Source of the DNA: Pseudohongiella nitratireducens
GTDB lineage: Bacteria; Pseudomonadota; Gammaproteobacteria; Pseudomonadales; Pseudohongiellaceae
Reading direction: 5' to 3'
DNA length: 64,000 bases
Assembly: GCF_001642735.1 (NCBI RefSeq)
Contig: NZ_LWHM01000003.1
Coordinates: 1-64,000 of the forward strand
Position 1 is the first letter of the stretch; each line of letters begins with the position of its first letter. The notes beneath the pieces were generated by a model. That model was not told where the DNA came from. It saw only the letters and a list, made by a program, of their open reading frames with translations, and did not search any database. The position numbers were made by a program, and so were the translations under genes. Shown piece by piece: positions 16,446-26,051 of the stretch.

Positions 16446-18278
16446 ATGCCATCCAACACAAGCCTCCAACGATACCTGACACCAGTTCTCCTGCTGGGGT
16501 TACTGGTAGTCTCCAACTGTGCACCGGAGCGACCACAACAAACCTCGGCACCTCAATCAACTGAAGAACCAGCCGCGACTGACCCGACTTTAAGAACCAT
16601 CGAATCAGGCAGATTATCAGGACTGATACAGGAGAACGGCAGCCTGGCCTGGCGCAACATTCCTTATGCCCGGCCACCCGTTGGTGACCTGCGCTGGAAG
16701 CTGCCGCAAGGGGTTGAAAACTGGGATGGGGTTTATGAGGCTGTAAACACGATTCAGCCTTGCCCTCAGTTTGTTTCCGGATTGAGTGCAGGCATCCCAG
16801 ACACCGATGGTGACGGCATAGTGGGCAATGAAGACTGTCTCTACTTAAGCGTGTATGCACCGAGTGACATTCCGGAGGACGAAGCGCTTCCGGTCATGTA
16901 CTGGATATTCGGTGGCGGCAATAACAGCGGTTACGCTGGCGACTATAACGGTGGCATTCTGGCTGAATCACAGGACGTGATTGTCGTGACGGTGAATTAT
17001 CGGCTTGGCAGTCTGGGCTGGTTTCTCCACCCTGCCATCCTGGAAGATAATGCCAGCGGCGCTGCTGCCAGTGGCAACTGGAGTACTGTCGATACCATAG
17101 CCGGGCTGGAATGGATTCAGGATAATATTACTGCGTTTGGTGGCGACCCGGATAATGTCACCATCTTTGGTGAATCAGCTGGTGGCGGCAATGTAATGAG
17201 CCTGGTCACCAGCCCAATGGCAGAAGGACTTTTTCATCGCGCTATTGTGCAAAGTGGCGGCATTGGCACCACCAGCATTGAAGCTGGTATCAATTACACC
17301 GATGACACCGTACCCGGCCATGCACACAGCAGCAAAGAAATCGTTAATATGCTGCTGATACGCGATGGTCTGGCTGCTAACCGGGACGCGGCTAAAGTAC
17401 TGCAGGACAGCATGACCAACGATGAAATCCGTGAGCTGCTTTACAGCCAGTCTGCTTCCGAGTTTCTGAAACTCTATAACCCCAATGCTGCCCGCAATTA
17501 CCCGGCTCCCAAAAAATTCACCGATGGCACGGTGTTTGTTGAGCAGGATCCTTTAGAGCAACTGGCTTCAGGCAACTACAATCAGGTGCCGATCATACTG
17601 GGCACCAATCGTGATGAGCGCCGCATCTACCTTTATGGTGCCTGGGCAGATACCATTCGTAGTGACCCTGAAGAATATATTCGTTTTGCTCACTATCCTT
17701 CCCTGCAATGGAAATGGCGTGGTGTTGATAATCTGGCCCGGCGCATGACTGATGCGCAGCAGGCTCCCGTCTACGCATTTCGCTTTGACTGGGACGAACA
17801 GCAAACCCGCGAGGATGGATTTGACATGGGTATTGCCATCGGGGCAGCGCACTCTACTGAAATGGCCTTTGTGTTTGGCGACTGGGGCGTCGGCTTTATC
17901 AACCCCGACATGCTTTATGATCCGTCCACCAATGCTGGCCGGGATGCACTTTCAGATGCCATGATGTCCTACTGGTCAAACTTTGCCTACAGCGGAGAAC
18001 CCGGCCAGGGTCGCAGTAACAACCTGCCGGAATGGCAGGCCTGGCAAAATGGAGACGGTAATCCAAAAATGATCATTCTGGATTCCGAGGCCGATGGCGG
18101 TATCCGGATGTCAACGGAAGAAGTGATTCAGGAAAGTATCAAAGCCAGTTTTATGGCGGAGTCCTGGAGTGACCCACAAAACCGTTGCCGTGCTTACCTG
18201 TCCACATTTGCGGGCACAGCCGCCTTCGATCAGACTGAGTACGAAGGCCTGATTGAAGGCGGTTGTTCTCGCGAATAA
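16446..18278 (+). CDS. Type-B carboxylesterase, predicted lipoprotein
   Basis: The ATG at 16446 (GAGG upstream) gives 610 residues; an in-frame TTG at 16380 lacks a ribosome site. The N-terminus is a lipoprotein-like signal with VVSNC as a non-standard lipobox. The catalytic set of the family is visible: oxyanion segment GGGNNSG, nucleophile in FGESAGGGN, acid in LGTNRDE and His in GAAHSTEMAFVFG. It should hydrolyse carboxylic esters in the periplasm or at the outer membrane; the natural substrate is unknown. It is convergent with a second secreted esterase-like gene. Confidence 0.9.
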   Translation: MPSNTSLQRYLTPVLLLGLLVVSNCAPERPQQTSAPQSTEEPAATDPTLRTIESGRLSGLIQENGSLAWRNIPYARPPVGDLRWKLPQGVENWDGVYEAVNTIQPCPQFVSGLSAGIPDTDGDGIVGNEDCLYLSVYAPSDIPEDEALPVMYWIFGGGNNSGYAGDYNGGILAESQDVIVVTVNYRLGSLGWFLHPAILEDNASGAAASGNWSTVDTIAGLEWIQDNITAFGGDPDNVTIFGESAGGGNVMSLVTSPMAEGLFHRAIVQSGGIGTTSIEAGINYTDDTVPGHAHSSKEIVNMLLIRDGLAANRDAAKVLQDSMTNDEIRELLYSQSASEFLKLYNPNAARNYPAPKKFTDGTVFVEQDPLEQLASGNYNQVPIILGTNRDERRIYLYGAWADTIRSDPEEYIRFAHYPSLQWKWRGVDNLARRMTDAQQAPVYAFRFDWDEQQTREDGFDMGIAIGAAHSTEMAFVFGDWGVGFINPDMLYDPSTNAGRDALSDAMMSYWSNFAYSGEPGQGRSNNLPEWQAWQNGDGNPKMIILDSEADGGIRMSTEEVIQESIKASFMAESWSDPQNRCRAYLSTFAGTAAFDQTEYEGLIEGGCSRE

Positions 18279-18288
18279 TCTAGAAAAT

Positions 18289-18329
18289 ATGATGCACGAC
18301 CTCGATAAATTAACCCAGTCGTGCATCAT
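18289..18329. terminator. Stem-loop between convergent esterase genes
   Basis: ATGATGCACGAC (18289-18300) pairs perfectly with GTCGTGCATCAT (18318-18329) around a 17-nt loop. It lies 10 bp after one stop and 11 bp before the other. The T-runs are weak on both strands, so it may act as a modest bidirectional terminator or a 3'-end stabiliser. Confidence 0.55.
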
Positions 18330-18340
18330 TAATACTAGGT

Positions 18341-19387
18341 CTACATACTCTGAATTTTACCACCGCTTGCCGAAACCATCAGTTCCACAATCCGTTTAGT
18401 CACATTCGGCTCCAGTCCTTCGGTATGACCTTTATCAAGCCTCACTACGTCTGCCACGACCCGCCCATCCGAGCAGTTCGGATACTCATAGATATCCGCA
18501 GTACCCAGTCGTGCTTCCCGGCCCCAGACCGGATAACCGGCACGGCCGGTGTCATACAGCCAGCCAGGCTCTGTATCCACCACCCGGGTGTGCTTGCGGG
18601 CATCACACTGATAACGTTCAGCCCAGGGAGAGGCATCCGGTAGAGACTCAATTTCATACTCGCCAATGGCAAAAATGTGGGAGAAATTGCAGTCAGGTAA
18701 CGTCTCCTCAGCCATGCCACGAGGTCGTGATGGCGGAGGTGAACCGTCTGGCAGGGGTGGACCGAAGTTATCGACAAACGGTGCCTGGCCAATCCGTCCA
18801 CCGGAGAGGCTAAGCATCCCGTCGACTTTATCTGCAAAGAAATCGCTGCAAACGATACGGCGCGATGTCATGCCCCCCTGACTGTGCCCGGCCAGCCAGA
18901 ATGACTTGATGTTTTCTGCGCCGAATGCACCAATCACCTGCTCGGTGATAGCCTGCAGGTGAGCGTCATCGGCCTGCGGCGTCCAGACACGAACACCACT
19001 GCCGCCGCCCATGGACGCTGAACCTGCAGCCGTTGGCGTGGCAACCACCAGTTTATAGTCATCCTTGTAGTCCATGGCCGGAAAATAATGACGCTGCCAG
19101 TTGCCGATAGAACCGGCACCGTGAATATTCAACACGAACAGTACATCTTCACCCGGCTGCAAATCGCAGGGGTAATCCAGGAAATACTCCCGACCGCTGC
19201 CAGGTTCGGTGACATTGCCACCAACGGCGGTTTTACTGGCACAGTCTCCTTCTGCACAGTGAACCGGTGGCGGCGTCTGACAGGCAACCCCCAACACGTC
19301 TGCAGCAAAAGCCAGTGGCGTGGCTGACAATAGTACAAGCGCCAACAGACTCCTTTTCGTGTAACTCACCAGATAGTTAACTTGCAT
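18341..19387 (-). CDS. Secreted alpha/beta hydrolase, PHB-depolymerase/feruloyl-esterase-like
   Basis: From the ATG at 19387 (GGGGAGAAAGG just upstream) the protein has 348 residues with a clear signal peptide ending ATPLAFA-ADV. The nucleophile elbow is AGHSQGGM, and an oxyanion strand LNIHGAG lies about 90 residues before it, as in the LpqC/Esterase_phd group. Several Cys (CQTPPPVHCAEGDC near the mature N-terminus, later VCSD and PDC) suggest disulfides. It probably hydrolyses an extracellular ester or polyester. An upstream ATG at 19402 overlaps the ribosome site and is unlikely. Confidence 0.82.
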   Translation of the reverse strand: MQVNYLVSYTKRSLLALVLLSATPLAFAADVLGVACQTPPPVHCAEGDCASKTAVGGNVTEPGSGREYFLDYPCDLQPGEDVLFVLNIHGAGSIGNWQRHYFPAMDYKDDYKLVVATPTAAGSASMGGGSGVRVWTPQADDAHLQAITEQVIGAFGAENIKSFWLAGHSQGGMTSRRIVCSDFFADKVDGMLSLSGGRIGQAPFVDNFGPPLPDGSPPPSRPRGMAEETLPDCNFSHIFAIGEYEIESLPDASPWAERYQCDARKHTRVVDTEPGWLYDTGRAGYPVWGREARLGTADIYEYPNCSDGRVVADVVRLDKGHTEGLEPNVTKRIVELMVSASGGKIQSM

Positions 19388-19559
19388 CCTTTCTCCCCTC
19401 ATCAGTATTCAGATACTGCCTGACTTTACGCTTTGTCAGTCACTTAGACAGCCCTCTCGCGTTGAACTGGATGGAATTTGCGTTCAACGCTGAAAAGGAC
19501 ATAACTGCATGATCTGGCTAAATGGCCATTCGATTATTTTTACCCCTGATATTGAAAAC

Positions 19560-19578
19560 AATAAGTATTATCATTACC
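19560..19578 (+). promoter_or_regulatory. Fur-like box upstream of the siderophore receptor
   Basis: AATAAGTATTATCATTACC matches the 19-bp Fur consensus (GATAATGATAATCATTATC) at 14 positions when aligned as three hexamers. It lies 35 bp before the receptor ATG, where a repressor would block transcription under iron-replete conditions. Confidence 0.6.
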
Positions 19579-19612
19579 ATTGCGTTCTTTATAACGATCG
19601 GGGGAGACCGTC

Positions 19613-21769
19613 ATGCCACATTTCCAGAGCTCCGCGTTGCACCGCGGCATTATTTCAACCATCAGCGTTCCCATGTTTGTCATGACCATGGCATCAGCAG
19701 CACAGGCACAAGACAGCGGAGCAGATGACAGCATTCAGGAAATCGTCGTCACCAACCGCTACTCGACAAACGACCGCCTTGATACCGCTACCGGCCTGGG
19801 TCTGACCCTCCATGAAACCCCACAATCGGTGAGCGTGGTGACCGCAGAGAGAATCAGCGACCAGAACCTGCGCTCACTGACTGATGTGATTGACAATGCG
19901 GCTGGCGTTTCCGCCCGGGCGCAGGACAGTTCACGGTCCACGTACGCTTCTCGCGGATTCTCCATCAACAATTACCAGATTGATGGCGTGCCGATTTACT
20001 GGCAGCCAGGCAACAACGCAGGTGAAACCCAATCCGATACCAGCCTCTATGAGCGCGTGGAAGTTGTCCGTGGCGCAACTGGCCTCCTGACCGGTGCTGG
20101 CAACCCTTCGGCCTCAGTTAACCTGGTACGAAAACACGCCGACAGCAAAGCATTTACCAGCACCCTGGATATGTCAGCGGGTAGCTGGAACAACTACACC
20201 GCCACTGCTGATGTGGGTACCGCATTAAACAGCTCAGGCACCATTCGTGGCCGCGTTGTCACGCATTTTGCTGATGGCGACTCGTTCCGTGATCTGGCCA
20301 GTGAAGAAAAAACCGTACTCTACGGTGTGATTGATGCCGACCTGAGCGAAAATACGCTGCTACGTGTCGGTGCTACCTACCAGGACAATGAGCCAGGTGC
20401 CTCTACCTGGGGTGGTCTGCCTGTCTGGCATGCTGATGGCAGCCGAACCGACTGGGATCGGGAGAAGACCATCGCAGCCGACTGGACGACCTGGTCATCC
20501 ACAGTCGAGAACTACTACCTGGACCTGACACATGAATTCGCGAACAGCTGGACAGCCAAGTTCAGCATCAACAGCAACAGCAATGACTCAGACCAAATGC
20601 TATTGTATTTGTCAGGTGCCCCGGACCAGAATACCGGCCTGGGCATGGGCGCCTCACCACGCAACGCAGAAACAGAACGGGAGCAGTTAAGCTACAGCCT
20701 GAACGTGAATGGTGAGTACTCACTGTTTGGCCGAACTCATGAACTGACCTTTGGCGCGGTTGATCACAGCGAAGATAATATCGCCTGGTCCCGCGCCCGT
20801 AGCAACGTCGCTCCTGTGGGTAATTTCAACCTCTGGGACGGCAGCTATCCACAACCTGACTGGGGCGCACAAGGTGTGGATGTTGACGTCGAGACAGATC
20901 AGTTCGGTTTGTATGGTGCCACTCGCCTTTCATTGACTGAACAGTTCAAGTTGATCCTGGGCGGACGTGTTGCTGACTGGGAGCAGGAAGGTCTTTACTA
21001 CGGCACACCGCGCTCATTTGGTGACACCAATGTTTTCATCCCTTATACCGGCGCCTTGTATGAAATCAATGATCAGCATACGGTTTACGCCAGCTACACC
21101 GAGATTTTTCAGCCACAAAACCTGCAAGACCGGAATGGTGATTTCCTCGACCCGATCAAAGGCCAAAGCCAGGAACTGGGTCTGAAGAGCCTGTTTTTTG
21201 ATGGTGCCCTGCAAACGACTGTCGCGGTATTCGACATTTTACAGGATGACCTGGGGCAGCCAGATGGCAGCTTTATTGTTCCCGGCACTATTAACGGCCA
21301 GGCCTATTTTGCCAGCGAAGGCACCGAAAGCCGTGGCTATGAACTCGAAGCCGTGGGCGAAATTCTGCCTGGCTGGAACGTCAGCCTCAGCTACACTAAC
21401 TTCGATGCTGAAGATGCCAACGGTAACGAGGTCAATACCGACCACCCGAGAAAGCTGTTTAAACTCTACACCAACTACCGCTTCCGCGGTGCGCTGGAAA
21501 ATCTGACAATTGCAGGCGGCGTAAACTGGCAGGGCAAAGAGTACATGGACACCAGCAACCTGGTGACGGGCGACCCCGAACGGCTGGAGCAGGATGCCTT
21601 TAGCCTGGTCAGCATGATGGCGCGGTATGACCTCACATCCAATCTCTCGGCACAGGTGAATGTTGAGAACCTGCTGGATGAGACGTACTACAGCCAGATT
21701 GGTTTCTACAATCAGCTTGAGTACGGTCAACCAAGAAATATTACTGCGAGTGTTCGTTATCGATTTTGA
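19613..21769 (+). CDS. TonB-dependent siderophore receptor (FhuE/FpvA class)
   Basis: This 718-residue receptor starts after GGGGGAGA and has a signal peptide ending at AAQAQ. The plug begins with a TonB-box-like IQEIVVTNRY, followed by TPQSVSVVTAERI, the DGVPIYW strand and the RVEVVRGATGLLTGAGNPSA segment typical of ferric-siderophore receptors. The barrel ends YGQPRNITASVRYRF, with terminal Phe. It should import a ferric siderophore (ferrioxamine, coprogen and pyoverdine are the family's ligands; which one is unknown). It lies behind a Fur-like box and ahead of three small or PepSY membrane genes, as in known iron-uptake clusters. Confidence 0.92.
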   Translation: MPHFQSSALHRGIISTISVPMFVMTMASAAQAQDSGADDSIQEIVVTNRYSTNDRLDTATGLGLTLHETPQSVSVVTAERISDQNLRSLTDVIDNAAGVSARAQDSSRSTYASRGFSINNYQIDGVPIYWQPGNNAGETQSDTSLYERVEVVRGATGLLTGAGNPSASVNLVRKHADSKAFTSTLDMSAGSWNNYTATADVGTALNSSGTIRGRVVTHFADGDSFRDLASEEKTVLYGVIDADLSENTLLRVGATYQDNEPGASTWGGLPVWHADGSRTDWDREKTIAADWTTWSSTVENYYLDLTHEFANSWTAKFSINSNSNDSDQMLLYLSGAPDQNTGLGMGASPRNAETEREQLSYSLNVNGEYSLFGRTHELTFGAVDHSEDNIAWSRARSNVAPVGNFNLWDGSYPQPDWGAQGVDVDVETDQFGLYGATRLSLTEQFKLILGGRVADWEQEGLYYGTPRSFGDTNVFIPYTGALYEINDQHTVYASYTEIFQPQNLQDRNGDFLDPIKGQSQELGLKSLFFDGALQTTVAVFDILQDDLGQPDGSFIVPGTINGQAYFASEGTESRGYELEAVGEILPGWNVSLSYTNFDAEDANGNEVNTDHPRKLFKLYTNYRFRGALENLTIAGGVNWQGKEYMDTSNLVTGDPERLEQDAFSLVSMMARYDLTSNLSAQVNVENLLDETYYSQIGFYNQLEYGQPRNITASVRYRF

Positions 21770-21782
21770 TAACTCACTCAAC

Positions 21783-21811
21783 AAAGAAGCCGACGTTTAG
21801 TCGGCCTCTTT
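21783..21811 (+). terminator. Hairpin between receptor gene and downstream iron genes
   Basis: AAAGAAGCCGAC, loop GTTTA, then GTCGGCCTCTTT forms a GC-rich stem with a short T-rich tail 13 bp after the receptor stop. It may partly terminate transcription, giving more receptor than downstream membrane proteins. Confidence 0.6.
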
Positions 21812-21841
21812 CGTTACCATCCTGAAAAAGAGCCAAAGCAC

Positions 21842-22132
21842 ATGAACCTCTCCGCTCCACGCCTGATTGCCCTTGTTGCAGCTGCTCTCATTGGCGGCTA
21901 CTTCACCGCCATATCCAGTGGTATTTTTGCAGGCAGCCTGTTTGGTTTGATCTGGGGGACTCCTCGATCTGAAGCTGCCCTCACAGGCCACCTGTTAAGC
22001 TTTATCAGCTATGCCTTTATTGTGATCTGGGTCTTTCATGACCGTCGCCCCCTGTTTGTCTGGAGCATACTGAGCGTGATTACGCTACTGATGACAACTA
22101 TCGGGATGTGGTTGGGAGGAATGTTGGCATGA
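21842..22132 (+). CDS. Small membrane protein, DUF3649-like (iron-uptake associated)
   Basis: This 96-residue protein has three hydrophobic helices (about 8-30, 48-66, 70-93) and a short loop GTPRSEAALTGHLLSF. That P-R-x-E-A-x-L-x-x-x-L-L-S-F pattern recurs in DUF3649 proteins found between TonB siderophore receptors and PepSY proteins. It is an inner-membrane protein of unknown molecular role, probably helping reduction or release of iron in the periplasm. Its stop overlaps the next ATG (ATGA), so translation is coupled. Confidence 0.7.
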   Translation: MNLSAPRLIALVAAALIGGYFTAISSGIFAGSLFGLIWGTPRSEAALTGHLLSFISYAFIVIWVFHDRRPLFVWSILSVITLLMTTIGMWLGGMLA

Positions 22133-23796
22133 GCACTGACATAACCAAAGGCACCCCGTCTACCAGTTATAACGGAGGATGGCGTACCTCTTCAGCTTGG
22201 TTACATACCTGGTCGGGCCTCACACTGGGATGGATACTTTACTTTGTTTTTGTGACTGGCACAGTTGGCTATTTTGATACTGAGATCGACCGCTGGATGC
22301 AACCTGAATTACCTCGTTCTCAAACGGGTACCAGCACCGACGAAGCGGCAAACGCAATACTCAATTTTGCCCAGGCCAATGCCCCAGGTGCTGACCAGTG
22401 GCTGATGTCCTTGCCTGCCAGTCGCAACCAGCCCTTTGGCAGCCTGTATTGGCGTGGTGCATCCATTGAGTCAGGTGCTGTTTCTGCATCCGGTAATACG
22501 CTTATCGACCTGAACAACATCACTGCGCTGAATGCCAGGGAAACCGGTGGCGGACAGCTACTTTATCAGATGCACTGGCGCTTTCCTTACATGACTCGAA
22601 ACTATTCAGACTGGATCATCAGCATTGCAACCTTCTTCATGTTTGTTGCCATTATCTCCGGCATCATTACTCATAAACGCATCTTCAAGGATTTCTTCAC
22701 TTTCCGGCCAGGAAAAGGACAGCGCTCCTGGCTCGATGCACACAACGTGCTTAGCGTCGTTGCCTTGCCGTTTCACCTGATGATTACTTACTCCGGCCTG
22801 CTCTTTATGGGATTCTCATTCATGCCGCTGGTATTCGCAGCGTACTACGGCAATGACAACGGTGCCCGTGGTCAGTTTTACAGTGAAGTCTTTGATCCCC
22901 CTGGCATGGTCGCAGCCGCAGGTGTCGCAGCCCCACTGACGGACCTTGATGCTGTCATCGAGGAGGCTGAGTCTGTGTGGGGAGAAAACCGTATTGCCAC
23001 GATCGATATCCGCAATCCCGGGGATAGTCAGGCAAGAATTTTTATCTCGGAGAACTTCGATCAGACTGTCGCAGCAGGAGCCGGGCGTCTTGTTTTTGAT
23101 GGTACTAGCGGCGAATTACTGCACAATGCTCCTTCCGCTTCCTCTCCTGCGAAAGCAGTAAGAGATGTTTCATTGGGGTTGCACGAAGGTTTGTTCGCGA
23201 CCACTTTACTACGCTGGCTATACTTTTTTGCAGGTGTTGTAGGTACGGCCATGGTAGGTACCGGGCTGGTCATGTGGACAGTCAAACGGCGACAACAGGC
23301 TTCCTCCGAGATAGACAAGAAGCACCGAGGCATTCGTCTGGTTGAGAAATTAAATGTTGGTACGGTGGCCGGACTGTTTGTCGCTCTTGCCGCCTACTTC
23401 TGGGCCAATCGCCTGCTGCCAGCCAGCATGCCCGGCCGAGCTGATTGGGAAGTCCATACCATGTTCCTGACCTGGGCGCTGATGCTGATGCTGTCAGCTG
23501 TCATACCTGCACGGCTGGGCTGGCCACTGCAATTCAGGCTGGGCGGCTTCGCATTCGTTCTATTACCTGTCGTGAATATGGCGACAACAGAACGAGGGTT
23601 GATCCACAGCCTGGCGACAGGTGATTGGGTTTTTGCCGGTTTTGATCTGACAGCACTGCTTTGCGGAGCCCTGCTGTTCTGGATTGCTCAACGCGCAACG
23701 CAGGTTATGAACAAACACCAGAAACAACGCGCACCACAAACAGGATCGACCAGCCCCATACCGTCAGAACATCCCGTTGAGGGAGCCAGGCAATGA
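22129..23796 (+). CDS. PepSY-associated TM-helix protein (siderophore iron reductase-like)
   Basis: Starting at the ATG overlapping the previous stop, the protein has 555 residues. The first helix region has SAWLHTWSGLTLGWILYFVF with conserved His, followed by the first periplasmic PepSY-like domain, helices at about 170-190 and 205-235 with WLDAHNVLSVVALPFHLMI, a second PepSY region (LDAVIEEAESVWG) and several C-terminal helices. In this family (PiuB/FoxB/FegB-like) the His pairs resemble haem ligands, and some members reduce ferric siderophores in the periplasm. Its position downstream of a siderophore receptor supports that role here. The next gene overlaps it by 4 bp. Confidence 0.88.
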   Translation: MSTDITKGTPSTSYNGGWRTSSAWLHTWSGLTLGWILYFVFVTGTVGYFDTEIDRWMQPELPRSQTGTSTDEAANAILNFAQANAPGADQWLMSLPASRNQPFGSLYWRGASIESGAVSASGNTLIDLNNITALNARETGGGQLLYQMHWRFPYMTRNYSDWIISIATFFMFVAIISGIITHKRIFKDFFTFRPGKGQRSWLDAHNVLSVVALPFHLMITYSGLLFMGFSFMPLVFAAYYGNDNGARGQFYSEVFDPPGMVAAAGVAAPLTDLDAVIEEAESVWGENRIATIDIRNPGDSQARIFISENFDQTVAAGAGRLVFDGTSGELLHNAPSASSPAKAVRDVSLGLHEGLFATTLLRWLYFFAGVVGTAMVGTGLVMWTVKRRQQASSEIDKKHRGIRLVEKLNVGTVAGLFVALAAYFWANRLLPASMPGRADWEVHTMFLTWALMLMLSAVIPARLGWPLQFRLGGFAFVLLPVVNMATTERGLIHSLATGDWVFAGFDLTALLCGALLFWIAQRATQVMNKHQKQRAPQTGSTSPIPSEHPVEGARQ

Positions 23797-24131
23797 ACTC
23801 ACAGTTACTGACTCTGGCATACAGCCTGCTTCTTGCCGCCGTTTTTGCTGCTATTTGTATGCAAAGTCTTCGCTTTCAACGCCAGCAACAGCAAAACTGG
23901 CTTCCCGTTAAAGTGCTGAAATTGTCGGCCTGGCCACTGTTACTTTGTTTAGCCATAATCGCTATTGGCAAGATGGGCTGGGGGTTCGGTCTGGTCACAC
24001 TGTTTGCTGCCACCAGCCTGGCGGCAGTCACAGTGGTTGCTACCTTTACATACAAGCCTGGCAAGCTGCCTCTGCTCTACAGTCTGAGCTTACCCACCGG
24101 CAGCATTTTTCTGGCACTGGGATTACTGTAA
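23793..24131 (+). CDS. Small membrane protein, DUF3325-like
   Basis: A 112-residue protein with about four hydrophobic segments and a basic loop after the first helix (RFQRQQQQNW), matching in size, topology and WGFGLVTLF segment the DUF3325 proteins that close TonB receptor/PepSY iron clusters. Its ATG overlaps the PepSY stop (ATGA). Function is unknown; co-translation suggests a subunit or helper of the PepSY protein. It ends 6 bp before the convergent ggt stop. Confidence 0.7.
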   Translation: MNSQLLTLAYSLLLAAVFAAICMQSLRFQRQQQQNWLPVKVLKLSAWPLLLCLAIIAIGKMGWGFGLVTLFAATSLAAVTVVATFTYKPGKLPLLYSLSLPTGSIFLALGLL

Positions 24132-24137
24132 GCGTTT

Positions 24138-25775
24138 CTACCATCCAACCGCCTGACCATCTTTACGGTGGTCAGAGCCGGCACGGTAGATACCATTTAC
24201 CGGCATATCATCACTTCCCATATCCGGCAGCGGAGCATCCGGATCCAGCGAAAATAGAATGGCATTGTAGCCACCCACGGCTCCACCATTAACCGGTCGC
24301 ACATTGTGGCCTTTGGCTTCTAGTGCTGAACCCACCAGGTTATAAAGATCAAGCTCCAGCGACAGCAGGTCACGGTTCTGGCTATGCGTAAATCGGGCAA
24401 CGTCCGTGCTCATTTGCAGGTTCATACCATGATCCACCATATTAACTATATGCTGCGCATGCGTTTCCGGCTGCACACTCCCCCCCATATTGCCAAACGC
24501 CATTAGCGGCTGATTATCTTTGGTGACAAAACCGGCAATAATGCTATGAAACGGCCGCTTACGTGGTGCTACCTGGTTCGGGTGACCGTCTTCCAACGTA
24601 AAACCGACACCGCGGTTATGCAAAATGAAACCATAACCGGGTACGGTCACCCCACTCCCGTAAACTGAAAATACACTGTGGACCAGTGACACCATATTAC
24701 CCCAGCGATCTGCAGCACTCATGTAGATAGTGCCACCATCGATGCCTCCAGTGACTGACGGTGGGGTCGCCTTGTTAAGATCAATGCGATCACACTGATC
24801 TGCGGCATAGGATTTGGACAGGAGTTGATCCAGAGGAACATCTTCAAAATTCGGGTCAGCGTTATAAGCCTGCAGATCCGAATAAGCTATCTTCTTGGCT
24901 TCAACCATGTAGTGCCAGTAGTTCGGGTTACTGGGGCCAAGGTCAGCCAGGTTCAGGTTATGAGTGGGGGCACAGACTTCCAGAATGTTGAGCATTTCCA
25001 GTGCCGCAAAACCTTGCCCGGGCGGTGGCAACTGATGCACATCATAGCCATGATAGTTGGTGGAAATCGGCTCAACCCATTCCGGTTCATACTTGGCCAA
25101 ATCTTCGAGTGTCATGGCGCCACCGGATGCCTGAATCTTATCGACAATCGCTTCTGCAATGTCGCCCCGATAAAAGGCATCTGCACCTCCTTCCTGGATG
25201 ATTCGCAACGTTTTTGCCAGATCCGGATTACGAATGATGCTGTACAAGGCAGGTGGCTCGTTATCAATCAGGAAGGTATCTACAGTATCCGGGTCGCTTT
25301 CAATACGCGTCAAGGCACTGCGCAAATCCGCGTGCCTTCGCTCAGTTAATCCCCAGCCTTGCTCTGCAATGGTCGCCGCGCGTTCAAAAGTCTCAGCAAA
25401 TCCCATGGTGCCGAAACGTTCAAGCATGGCTTCATAACCAGCGACTGCTGCATCAATGGCATTGCCACCATTTTGCAGAATTTCCAGTCCAGCTTGCGAG
25501 GCCAGTGGATCGCTGGTGGCTACCATCCCGTTTCGAGCGAGAACTTCAGAGCGACCTTGAGCCTGCCAACCTTGTGCACGTGAACCGGGAGCCGCGGTCA
25601 CAATGGCTGCCGGAGAAGGAACAGACTCACTGGGCTCACCAAAGGCATTGGGTGACTGAGCATTTGCAAATGGCGTCATCAGAGTCAAAGCCACTAAACC
25701 AGAGAACCGATAAAAATGCGTAACGGGTGTGCGGTCAAGTAATGTGTGAAAGCCTTTCATCGAATCACGAATCAT
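24138..25775 (-). CDS. Gamma-glutamyltransferase family protein with internal deletion
   Basis: The ATG at 25775 follows GGAGACTGCAC and gives 545 residues; a GTG at 25799 is less likely. A signal peptide (FANAQ) is followed by the GGT N-terminus VATSDPLASQAGLEILQNGG. The autoprocessing Thr is preserved in GGTIYMSAADRWGN, as are the Gly pair region GNMGGS and the C-terminus SDHRKDGQAVGW. However, GGNAIDAAVA runs directly into GYEAMLERFGTMGF. In E. coli GGT about 85 residues lie between these blocks, including the substrate-carboxylate Arg114 region. It may be inactive as a transferase or have altered specificity. Folding and autocleavage cannot be judged from sequence. Confidence 0.8.
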   Translation of the reverse strand: MIRDSMKGFHTLLDRTPVTHFYRFSGLVALTLMTPFANAQSPNAFGEPSESVPSPAAIVTAAPGSRAQGWQAQGRSEVLARNGMVATSDPLASQAGLEILQNGGNAIDAAVAGYEAMLERFGTMGFAETFERAATIAEQGWGLTERRHADLRSALTRIESDPDTVDTFLIDNEPPALYSIIRNPDLAKTLRIIQEGGADAFYRGDIAEAIVDKIQASGGAMTLEDLAKYEPEWVEPISTNYHGYDVHQLPPPGQGFAALEMLNILEVCAPTHNLNLADLGPSNPNYWHYMVEAKKIAYSDLQAYNADPNFEDVPLDQLLSKSYAADQCDRIDLNKATPPSVTGGIDGGTIYMSAADRWGNMVSLVHSVFSVYGSGVTVPGYGFILHNRGVGFTLEDGHPNQVAPRKRPFHSIIAGFVTKDNQPLMAFGNMGGSVQPETHAQHIVNMVDHGMNLQMSTDVARFTHSQNRDLLSLELDLYNLVGSALEAKGHNVRPVNGGAVGGYNAILFSLDPDAPLPDMGSDDMPVNGIYRAGSDHRKDGQAVGW

Positions 25776-25984
25776 GTGCAGTCTCCAGATTTTAAACACA
25801 GGTTAACAACATCTCGGCTTGACCTTTGTTGTTACGCCTTTGTTCCAAAATAGGCAACAAAATTTACTTGCCAATTTTAAACAAGTTAAATCAATCTGTT
25901 ACATGCACAATAATGGGAACGAGGCGCGCACTTTTGGGGCACCAAATAGTACGAAGTACGATACTGCCAATTAACCAACGCAAT

Positions 25985-26026
25985 AAAAAAATTGGAGCCA
26001 GCACAGCACTCCCGTGCTGACTCCAA
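25985..26026 (-). terminator. Rho-independent terminator of the CBS-domain gene
   Basis: On the minus strand a 13-bp stem with one mismatch (TTGGAGTCAGCAC with GTGCTGGCTCCAA) is followed by seven T. It lies 26 bp after the CBS stop. The rest of 25800-26051 shows no gene. Confidence 0.85.
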
Positions 26027-26051
26027 AAACCGCCAGTAGAGGCAAGAGTTA

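Noticed and set aside
24825-25349. 174-codon open frame antisense to the gamma-glutamyltransferase gene
   Set aside because: It lies wholly within a recognisable gene on the other strand, has no signal, ribosome site or family pattern, and is a shadow of codon bias.
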